Below are positions 1 through 6,005 of a stretch of 6,005 nucleotides of DNA, piece by piece (position 1 is the first letter of the stretch; each line of letters begins with the position of its first letter). Below the pieces are notes generated by a model. It worked only from the letters and a program-made list of their open reading frames with translations. It ran no database searches and was not told the origin of the DNA. Both the position numbers and the translations under genes were made by a program. The DNA lies in NCBI GenBank assembly GCA_905235495.1, contig CAJOMK010000118.1, positions 1-6,005 on the forward strand. The letters are read 5' to 3'. The stretch is from an uncultured Methanobrevibacter sp. GTDB lineage: Archaea; Methanobacteriota; Methanobacteria; Methanobacteriales; Methanobacteriaceae.

Positions 1-40
1 AATATTTAATTAAAATAAAAATTAAATCCAAACTAAACTT

Positions 41-45
41 GAGGT
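41..45 (+). promoter_or_regulatory. Ribosome binding site of the ClC gene
   Basis: GAGGT lies five bases before the ATG at 51 and pairs well with the 3' end of 16S rRNA. It decides for the ATG at 51 over the second in-frame ATG at 57. The 40 bases before it are almost pure A/T and could hold an archaeal TATA element, but no single box stands out. Confidence 0.6.
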
Positions 46-50
46 AAACC

Positions 51-1622
51 ATGAAAATGATTAAGCAAACATTAGGAATGAATGTGGAAAATTCCAAATA
101 TTACATCAAGCTAATTATACAAGCTATCTTAATCGGTTTATTCTCAGGATTAGTGGTATCCTTATACCGATTTGGATTAGACAACCCAGAAAATATCTTA
201 TTTTCTACATTGAAATACATACAAGGAGACTTCCTGCTTACTGTTGCATGGTTTGCAATGCTTGCAGTTATGGGTTTTATAACAGCGCTTCTAATGAAAT
301 GGGACCCTAACAGCTTAGGAAGTGGAATACCTTTAGTTATGGGTGAAGTGAAAGGATACTTCGATGTCTGCTGGTGGAAAACATTGATAGCCAAGTTTAT
401 TGGTGGAACCTTGACAGCACTTGGAGGGCTTTCCTTAGGAAGAGAAGGACCATCTGTACAATTGGGAGCAATGGCTGCAAAAGGTGTTTCAAAATACTTG
501 CCTAACAGCAAAACCGATGAAAAGCATTTATTGGTATGAAAGTGGAGCAGGGCTCTCTGCTACTTTCAGCGCCCCTCTTGCAGGATTCATCTTTACCTTA
601 GAGGAAATCAACAAAGGTTTTGACAGGTCAATCATAATTGTAGGGTTGATTTCTGCAGTTGTAGCTGACTTGGTATCAAAAGTTATCTTTGGACAAAACC
701 CAATATTCCAATTCACATCATTGAACCTCCCATTAGAATTTTTCTACCTATTGATCATTTTAGGAATCATCATCGGAATCTTAGGTTACATCTATAATGT
801 AGGAATGATAAAGGCTTCTGAAATGTGGGATAAATTAAGCTTCTTGCCATTAGAAGTGAGATACATCATTGTATTTCTCGTAACAGGCGTAACAGGTGTG
901 GTAGGTCTAGTATTGCCTAATGTGCTTGTGGCGGACACTCAATGATACACTTGATAGAGTATACATTACCTCCATTATCAATTTTGATTGTTCTTTTAAT
1001 TGGAAAATATCTCCTATTGATATTCTGTTTCGGTTCCAGTACACCTGGAAGAATATTTTACCCAGTTCTTGTCATTGGAGCATATATCGGTGCAATATTC
1101 AGTGCAATTGTAATTCCTATATTCAGATTGGACCCAATGATAGCATATAAGTTCATCATGATTTTCAATGGCAGCGATGTTTGCAAGTTCAGTGAGAACT
1201 CCAATTACAGCAGTTGTATTGATTGCAGAAATGACTGGAGTGACAAACTCCTTTGTAGCAATAATGGTTGTAACAATCATTGCATATATCATTCCGACAA
1301 TCCTTGGAAATGATCCAATCTATGAAACATTGCTTATGAGATTGATTAAAAAGAACAAAGAAATCGACTTCGATAAAACAAAAAGCGTTTTTGGAAGAGT
1401 ATATAGTACCAATGGACTGTGCATTAATCTGAACTAAAATTTGGGAGCTCCCTATTCCAAAGTCTGCAATGGTCGTCAGTTGTAAGAAGTGGAAACACCT
1501 TAATTCCTAATGAGGATTTAGAATTGAAATATGCAGATGAACTATTCATAATCATGAACCAAAACACATACTCTGAGGATAATCAAAAGATAGAATCCTT
1601 GATTTACAACAATTGGAAATAA
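51..1622 (+). pseudogene. ClC-family chloride channel or Cl-/H+ antiporter with C-terminal RCK_C (TrkA-C) domain, broken by five frameshifts
   Basis: This is a multi-pass membrane protein of the ClC family, which moves chloride, often in exchange for protons. Readable motifs in order are GSGIP (318-332), GREGPSVQ with the gating glutamate at codon 444, SAPLAG followed by a Glu-Glu pair at 601-606 (the proton-path position in antiporters), GSSTPGRIFYP (1032-1064), SSVRTPIT after 1168, and PIY with the chloride-site tyrosine at 1321. A soluble tail ending ADELFIIMNQN matches TrkA-C/RCK_C. The frame changes near 537, 928, 1165, 1434 and 1481. The change at 928 is a missing base, since adding one G gives PNVLGGGHSMI. 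The others are one extra base or two missing ones. Rejoined, the protein is about 524 residues, a normal length for this fusion. Motifs are almost undamaged, so inactivation is very recent or the indels are sequence errors. Confidence 0.88.
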
Positions 1623-1687
1623 GAAAAAAAAGGTGAAAAATAAATCCTTAGTATATAATAATTGGAAAAAAGAAAAAAGGTGAAAAT
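1594..1687 (+). repeat. Imperfect 49-bp tandem duplication of the ClC gene tail plus ribosome binding site
   Basis: The segments 1594-1642 and 1643-1687 align throughout: AATCCTT, an AATTGGAAA block, an A-tract and GGTGAAAA. The second copy has two fewer A's in the tract. Unit 1 encodes the last ClC residues (SLIYNNWK, then stop). Unit 2, in a different frame, can encode SLVYNNWK, differing mostly at synonymous positions. Only the second GGTGA has a start codon after it, the ATG at 1688. Confidence 0.75.
1678..1683 (+). promoter_or_regulatory. Ribosome binding site of the NifX-like gene
   Basis: AGGTGA lies four bases before the ATG at 1688 and fixes that start. It is the second copy of a duplicated site. 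The first copy at 1631-1636 has no start codon after it. Confidence 0.65.
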
Positions 1688-2025
1688 ATGAGAATCGCTG
1701 TTGCATCATCAAATGGAGAAAAGGTAGATTTGCACTTTGGAAAAGCAAGATCATTATATGTTTACGAATATGACGAAGAAAGGATGAATTTAAGTTCATA
1801 GACCAAATAAATGTTGAAATCGAAGTGGATATGAAACACCAAAATCCAAAAATCATCAAAGCAATCGAAGACTGTGAAGTATGCATCTGCGAGCAATTTG
1901 GCCCTAAAGCTGCAATTTATTCTGAAAATGCAGGTTTAAAGCTTGTTAAGGATGAAGGAACCATAGAAGAGGTTTTAAGAAAATATATAGATCATGTTAA
2001 CTTCATGAAAAACATTAAAATCTAA
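1688..2025 (+). pseudogene. NifX/NifB-type dinitrogenase iron-molybdenum cofactor family protein, single frameshift
   Basis: This is a small cytosolic protein of the NifX/NifB-C family (Pfam Nitro_FeMo-Co), whose members bind metal-sulphur clusters or cofactor precursors. Many methanogen copies have no proven role in nitrogen fixation. The start MRIAVASSNG and the HFGKA motif (about residues 16-20) are typical. The frame ends in a stop after DEERMNLSS, while homology continues in another frame as DEFKFIDQINVEIEVD and on to the stop at 2023-2025. Adding one A to the A-tract at about 1778-1781 joins the halves into 112 residues, a normal family length. The end of the ClC gene lies 65 bases upstream, so the two may have formed one transcript. 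No nif structural gene is in the window. The family call is firm, the function open. Confidence 0.8.
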
Positions 2026-2035
2026 AAAGTTATCA

Positions 2036-2208
2036 TTATCTGGTGAAATTGTAAACATTCAATCAGATGAAGCAGTTATGGAGAAAAAGGCAAAGTTGAT
2101 TTTAAATTGCTTAATCCAATCGTTTACGATGATTTCCTATATACCTACTATCAAGTAGGAGATAAAATAGATGATACATTCAATGTAGACACCAAGTTTA
2201 GAAAATAG
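2036..2208 (+). pseudogene. C-terminal remnant of a flavin reductase / flavoredoxin family protein
   Basis: Translation from about 2036 gives LSGEIVNIQSDEAV, then after a frame change in the A-tract 2084-2088 it gives GKVDFKLLNPIVYDDF, YTYYQVGDKIDDTF and a stop at 2206-2208. This matches the end of FMN-binding split-barrel flavin reductases, where GEIVNV, then GKVD, then a NPI/Y/YxxVG stretch close the protein. The first two thirds of such a protein (usually near 190 residues) are absent: the NifX-like gene ends at 2025, directly before the remnant. No start codon or ribosome binding site is present, so it is not expected to be expressed. The match is from remembered family sequences and the fragment is short. 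Confidence 0.6.
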
Positions 2209-2271
2209 CTAATGCAATCAATGTATGCATCAAATTTAAAATAGTGTGTTGATTAAATAATTATTTTTTAA
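2209..2271 (+). terminator. Convergent junction with a possible T-rich terminator
   Basis: The two gene blocks meet tail to tail here. Plus-strand transcripts would run through an A/T-only stretch ending in six T's at 2264-2269, the kind of U-rich tract at which archaeal RNA polymerase stops. There is no hairpin I can support. The T-run overlaps the last codons of the opposing gene. Nothing else is visible between 2209 and 2260. Confidence 0.25.
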
Positions 2272-3703
2272 CTCCTTGAAGTGCAATAGGAACATATTCT
2301 TTATATTTTTCATTATTCAATAAGTCTCTGTGTTCTAAAAGGTATTTGCTTGAAAATTTATTGATCTGAGACAACTTCAATTGACTATTGATATATCCTT
2401 CTTCTTTTACTAACTTAATAAGTTCTTTTCCATATGTCAAGGATGGGTCCACAACTCTTTGCCTCATTGAATCTATGAGAGATTGACTACCAATATTCAA
2501 GGTTCTGAACATTTCATCCATTTCATCAAGAATCTTTAATCCCCATTCTTCCAAACTGATTTCTTCACCATCTTTAAGCAGTTTCATATCATATTCATAA
2601 GCAGCCTCAGCCACCATTTCCTCATTGTAAATAGCTTCTGCTTGCCAATTTTCATAATCTGACTCATCGGCAATCAATGAATAGATGAGGAATAAATGAA
2701 GAAACTTCATATCTTTTTTGATTAAACCACATTTATAAAATGGATTAATATCTAATGTCCTTATTTCTATATATTGAATTCCATCATTTCTTAAAGATAA
2801 AAGCACATCTCTTGGGTCTTTAGGTTTTAATCGGATTTGAGTATACAATTCCTTAGCCTGTGAGAGCTTACCTTCATCAATGAAAGACTGAACATCCCGA
2901 GTGAATGAATCTACTGAATCATAATTCGGATACAAATGTTCTAAATTCTTATAACCGCATGAAGCATTTCTGAATGAAGGGCCTCTTTCACTATACACTC
3001 CTCCTTGACCATCACTACATTCCATCAAATCGGTACATTCAGGAGTAAATGTATTGTGGGCTGCAACAGAACAACCTGTGAGATAGATTATAAGCCAAAC
3101 ATAACGGATGTAATTCCTTGATATCTTTAAATAGACCATATTTTTGAATTCCTGATAGGAAATCCTTGAATTCTTATCATTTTCTATTTCACTAAGGCCT
3201 ATATTCTCATACAATTTTTCTATTAGTTCATCCTTGAATGAAAAATTAAAATGAATTCCAGAAATCAATTGCTTTCTAAGCCCATATTTTTTAGCCAATT
3301 CTTTCCTATATTCCATTGACTCTTCAGCCAATTCCTTTCCTTTATATTTTGCAATTGGGATTTTGCTTGAATCTGGAAGTATGCATGGCAATGACTGGAA
3401 CCACAAAAACTCATCATCATCTAAAGAACTGTTAACAAGATCAGCCATGAATGAAAAGAAGGAAAATGCTTCATCAATTGTATCAAATGCAGGAGTGATG
3501 ATTTCTATTTGACTTTCTGAGAAGTCTGTTGTGATGTAGGGATTTGATAATTTGTTTCCAAATATTTCAGGGTGTGGACTAAGTGACAACTCTCCATTTC
3601 TACGGACCCTTAATCCTTCCCACTCTATTCCGAAGGATCCCTTTTTTAAATCCTCTGCACATGCATTCTTATGCAATTGATATAAATTGAATATTCTATC
3701 CAT
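2261..3703 (-). CDS. gshA: Glutamate-cysteine ligase (gamma-glutamylcysteine synthetase), GshA/GshF type
   Basis: It is predicted to join the gamma-carboxyl of glutamate to the amino group of cysteine using ATP, giving gamma-glutamylcysteine in the cytosol. The 480 residues carry the GshA signature in order: FGIEWEGLRV (residues 24-33, with metal/ATP-binding glutamates 27 and 29), SPHP (42-45), NPYITTDFSESQIEIITP (54-71), the SLPCILP loop (104-110), RKQLISGIHFNFSF (143-156), and YIEIRTLDINPF (311-322). These most resemble the N-terminal half of bifunctional GshF of Firmicutes, but there is no fused ATP-grasp glutathione synthetase domain. AAGGATGA (3708-3715) lies just before the ATG. The frame is intact, 20 bases after the preceding GCS2-type gene, so co-transcription is likely. 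One oddity is W28-E29-G30, where relatives usually have Lys-Glu-Ser. The family is certain; cysteine as acceptor is inferred. Confidence 0.9.
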   Translation of the reverse strand: MDRIFNLYQLHKNACAEDLKKGSFGIEWEGLRVRRNGELSLSPHPEIFGNKLSNPYITTDFSESQIEIITPAFDTIDEAFSFFSFMADLVNSSLDDDEFLWFQSLPCILPDSSKIPIAKYKGKELAEESMEYRKELAKKYGLRKQLISGIHFNFSFKDELIEKLYENIGLSEIENDKNSRISYQEFKNMVYLKISRNYIRYVWLIIYLTGCSVAAHNTFTPECTDLMECSDGQGGVYSERGPSFRNASCGYKNLEHLYPNYDSVDSFTRDVQSFIDEGKLSQAKELYTQIRLKPKDPRDVLLSLRNDGIQYIEIRTLDINPFYKCGLIKKDMKFLHLFLIYSLIADESDYENWQAEAIYNEEMVAEAAYEYDMKLLKDGEEISLEEWGLKILDEMDEMFRTLNIGSQSLIDSMRQRVVDPSLTYGKELIKLVKEEGYINSQLKLSQINKFSSKYLLEHRDLLNNEKYKEYVPIALQGVKK

Positions 3704-3707
3704 TTAA

Positions 3708-3715
3708 TCATCCTT
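3708..3715 (-). promoter_or_regulatory. Ribosome binding site of gshA
   Basis: AAGGATGA on the minus strand sits four bases before the ATG at 3703, inside the 20-base gap after the upstream stop codon. Its own site and the short gap fit translation from a shared transcript. Confidence 0.5.
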
Positions 3716-3723
3716 CAGTATTA

Positions 3724-5122
3724 CTATATATCACCATAATCTTTTATGATTTTTTCTAAACTTACTCCCTCTTCTAAAGAAACCAATATCCTTTTTCCAG
3801 GAGTGGTTTTTTCTTCTACATTTCTATATAACGGTTCCAAAAATATTTCTTCACCAAGACCTCTTTCCTTCAAACCCTCTGTTGCCAAATCCAAAACATC
3901 CTTTGCAAGATTATATATCTCATCCTTATCGATTGAACTTGGCAATTCAGTTTTTATAAATAATTTACGAAGCTCTGTTATGTTATAACAATCGTGAAAT
4001 ATAGGGGCATAAAAAAATAGCTTTTCCAGTTCCTTTGTTTTATGTTTTAAACCAACGTGAAAAGCTGCAACAGACATGGAGTCTTTAATAGGTTGAGTGC
4101 AGACACTTCTATACTCCAGAGTCCCCCTAAAAGTCAAATTGATAAATTTAAATGCTCTTACATATTCCATATCATCTAAAGAAGGCTTAAACTCAATGTT
4201 TTTATAATTTCCTTTACAATAGTACTCTCCTTCAATAGTATCACTATTGAAATATTCCTTTAAAGGCATGGAAGGAAAATTAATATAAATTCCATCATGC
4301 ATTACACGATAAATGTTTAGTGATGAAAGATAGGAAACCAATTCTCCAATATCCTCAAATTCAATATCGTACATTCCAATATTATGTGGATTGATTCCAT
4401 GAGTACTATACTCCCATAGATTATCCCTAAAGCAAACATAATCTTCATTTTCACCTAAAAGGACTGAATTGGAAAAGATTAATGCCTTAATTGGCTCCAA
4501 CTTGGAAAATACGTTTATGTTTTCAATCAACTCATCATATGGAACATCCAATTGAACCTGAGAAGCACTTGAAAACATACCATATCCTGGATAATCATGG
4601 AAATACATCAATGAATCTGAATAAGTGTCAGCAGACTGCAAATGATGGTAAAGCATCAGATATCTTTCATTTGGAATTGGAATCTTATGATTGTATTTTC
4701 TATAAGGATTTATTCCCATACCACTTAAGGTGTGATTATAGATTTCTAACTCTTTTTTAATGAAAGCATAATACTGTTTAAATCTTTCATTGATGGTGAA
4801 CAAGTCCTCTTCCTTGCCCATAGCAAATTCTATATTGTTATATGAACAGTCATAGCATAGAACATCATCATTTTCAGGATTTCTTAAAGCATAAATGTTT
4901 CCATCATAGTCTATGCCTTCAACTTCAAATGAATTAAAGTGATTCTTGAATGATTCAGTTACACGATGAACTATGTCAAAATCCACTGCTTCCTTATTAA
5001 GATTGATTATTGGAATCTCAATTTCAATACCAATATATTCCTTTAGATTTTTTAGTGGATTCCAAAAACAATTGACAAATTTTCTCCCTTATCATTTCAT
5101 CTGTAATTGCATTATCGCCCAT
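3724..5122 (-). CDS. GCS2-type glutamate-cysteine ligase family protein, frameshifted near the 5' end
   Basis: This is a second carboxylate-amine ligase, from the GCS2 (plant/actinobacterial/YbdK-like) branch and not the branch of its neighbour gshA. From the GTG at 4986 the frame is open for 420 residues, but homology starts earlier. The same frame upstream reads EYIGIEIEIPIINLNKEA, where the two glutamates of GIEIE are the expected metal/ATP ligands. A different frame upstream gives MGDNAITDEMIREK through KKSK. The frames meet near 5041, and removing one G (or adding two bases) joins them into about 465 residues. In that numbering, IPIPNERYLMLYHH (about 147-160), ASQVQLDV (186-193) and RGTLEYRS (332-339) match GCS2 landmarks. 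I chose the ATG at 5122 because GGGGGT precedes it by seven bases. If the frameshift is real, any product from the GTG at 4986 lacks the catalytic N-terminal strand. The substrate may be glutamate with an amine other than cysteine. Confidence 0.78.
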
Positions 5123-5129
5123 TAATGCA

Positions 5130-5135
5130 ACCCCC
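5130..5135 (-). promoter_or_regulatory. Ribosome binding site deciding the GCS2-type gene start
   Basis: GGGGGT on the minus strand can pair over six bases with the 16S 3' end (one G-U pair), seven bases before the ATG at 5122. The alternative in-frame ATG at 5137 has only GAG directly before it and is less likely. An in-frame stop lies shortly upstream of that ATG. Confidence 0.5.
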
Positions 5136-5230
5136 ATCTCAATTTAAATTATTCCAAGAAGATTAATATTCCCAATTTCTAAAACATTTAATAATTCTAA
5201 TTCTTAATAACTGCAAATACTCTTCAAACA

Positions 5231-5244
5231 AAGATATTATAAAA
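5231..5244 (-). promoter_or_regulatory. Possible TATA-like element in the gap between amidotransferase and GCS2-type genes
   Basis: The gap between the amidotransferase stop (5264) and the GCS2-type start (5122) is 141 bases, long for an operon in this tight region. The minus strand reads TTTTATAATATC at 5231-5244, which resembles an archaeal TATA box and would give a leader of roughly 80 bases. In such AT-rich DNA this can arise by chance. I see no gene, RNA or repeat in the gap. Confidence 0.2.
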
Positions 5245-5263
5245 CCATTATCCTATGAGCCCA

Positions 5264-6005
5264 TTACCAAACATATTCTTCATCATCAGTATTTAAAGAA
5301 TTAGCAAAATTCTCAATAAACCTAAGATGCTCTTCGGTTTCAAAATATTCGAATGAATGGGGTTTTGCTTCAAATAATAACTTCCCATTTGAAAATGAGA
5401 ACACAGTATTCAATGGCACCTCTTTCCAATCATTGGAATCTAAAGCTTGAGTTGAGAAGAAAACACTATTTTCTGTTTTCAAATAATATAAAGAATCTTT
5501 ATAATTTGTGTGAACATACATTTGTTCACCATCATACAATATTAAATTTAATTTATTAGATAAGGCCATGAAACCTATTAAGTCAGAGACTACTTCAAAT
5601 CTCTCTTTCAAACTTAAAGGTTCTCCCTTAAAAGATTCAAAACTATTTATTAAATCAACAATAACTAGAAGAATTCTTTCAGAATCTGTTTCCCCTTCTT
5701 CCATTGTGCTATATTTACATAAGTCAGGACAGTCAAAAACAGTCCCATTATGGATAAGAGTCCATCTTCTACCAGAATTATCTTTTTTAAGAAAAGGATG
5801 GCAATTATAGAAATCTCTAACACCAATAGTAGCGAAACGAATGTGGGCTAAAGCATTTTTAGAAACAATTGGATTCAATAAAATATTTCCAAGCATTATA
5901 CTACAGCGAGCCTTTACAGGTTCTTTTAATACTTTATAGTTATCTGAATCTAAAATAGCTAATCCCCAACCATGTGGATGTTCTTCACAATGACTATAAA
6001 ATCCT
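5264..6005 (-). CDS. Class II glutamine amidotransferase, YafJ/EgtC-like, N-terminus beyond the window
   Basis: Class II amidotransferases use an N-terminal cysteine to release ammonia from glutamine. Stand-alone members such as EgtC hydrolyse gamma-glutamyl amides. The frame runs unbroken to the right edge with no start needed at 5896: reading on upstream gives SHCEEHPHGWGLA (about 5957-5995), the conserved HGWG region near the N-terminus. Next come ALAHIRFATIG (around 5845, with the Arg that holds the substrate carboxylate), NCHPF (around 5800), IHNG (around 5752) and TDSE (around 5696), all standard landmarks. 246 residues are visible, and the catalytic Cys and the first residues are missing off the edge. 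No synthase domain is attached, so it works alone or with a separate partner. It lies upstream of, and on the same strand as, two gamma-glutamyl ligase genes, which points to a gamma-glutamyl substrate by inference only. Confidence 0.85.
   Translation of the reverse strand, partial: GFYSHCEEHPHGWGLAILDSDNYKVLKEPVKARCSIMLGNILLNPIVSKNALAHIRFATIGVRDFYNCHPFLKKDNSGRRWTLIHNGTVFDCPDLCKYSTMEEGETDSERILLVIVDLINSFESFKGEPLSLKERFEVVSDLIGFMALSNKLNLILYDGEQMYVHTNYKDSLYYLKTENSVFFSTQALDSNDWKEVPLNTVFSFSNGKLLFEAKPHSFEYFETEEHLRFIENFANSLNTDDEEYVW

Noticed and set aside
101..511. Minus-strand open frame opposite the ClC gene
   Set aside because: It is antisense to well-conserved ClC motifs, has no ribosome binding site and no recognisable family.
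920..1292. Several overlapping open frames on both strands across the middle of the ClC gene
   Set aside because: Only the frame reading GGHSMIHLIEYT and GSSTPGRIFYP continues ClC homology. The others are shadows.
4491..4760. Plus-strand open frame of 89 codons inside the GCS2-type gene
   Set aside because: It is antisense to conserved motifs (ASQVQLDV, NERYLMLYHH), with no start signal or known domain.
5030..5045. Programmed ribosomal frameshift in the GCS2-type gene
   Set aside because: The site has no known slippery pattern or visible pausing element, and the window has many other frame breaks. An error or a mutation is simpler.
5353..5810. Two plus-strand open frames opposite the amidotransferase
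   Set aside because: They mirror a gene with clear class II amidotransferase motifs (HNG, TDSE) and show no family features of their own.
1..6005. tRNA, rRNA, CRISPR array, insertion sequence or attachment site
   Set aside because: I saw no cloverleaf-like conserved blocks, regularly spaced repeats, transposase motifs or terminal inverted repeats on either strand.

Overview
The window is AT-rich and densely coded, with ATG/GTG starts and strong Shine-Dalgarno-like sites (GAGGT, AGGTGA, GGGGGT). The mix of a ClC transporter with a C-terminal TrkA-C/RCK_C domain, a small NifX/NifB-type protein, a flavoredoxin-type flavin reductase tail and glutamate-cysteine-ligase genes fits a methanogenic archaeon of the Methanobrevibacter type. 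This assignment is an inference from protein flavour. A low-GC Firmicute is the main alternative.

Left part, plus strand (51-2208): three genes in a row, none with an intact reading frame. A ClC-family chloride channel/antiporter (51-1622) is spread over all three frames by five frame changes, yet nearly every conserved ClC motif is still readable. A NifX-like protein (1688-2025) has one missing base. Then comes only the C-terminal part of a flavin reductase (about 2036-2208), itself frameshifted. An imperfect 49-bp tandem duplication lies between the first two genes.

Right part, minus strand (2261-6005): three genes transcribed right to left, meeting the left block tail to tail near 2209-2260. 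In order of transcription they are a class II glutamine amidotransferase of the YafJ/EgtC type (its N-terminus lies beyond the right edge), a GCS2-type glutamate-cysteine ligase homologue with one frameshift near its 5' end, and, 20 bases later, an intact GshA/GshF-type glutamate-cysteine ligase.

The right-hand block is the most interesting system. Two unrelated-looking gamma-glutamyl ligases lie next to a class II amidotransferase of the kind that, in ergothioneine synthesis (EgtA plus EgtC), removes a gamma-glutamyl group put on earlier. The arrangement suggests a small gamma-glutamyl-thiol or gamma-glutamyl-amine pathway. Substrate and product cannot be read from sequence. The other point is the skew in frame disruption: seven frame changes in the left 2.1 kb against one in the right 3.8 kb. 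Either the left block is decaying or the assembly is poor there.
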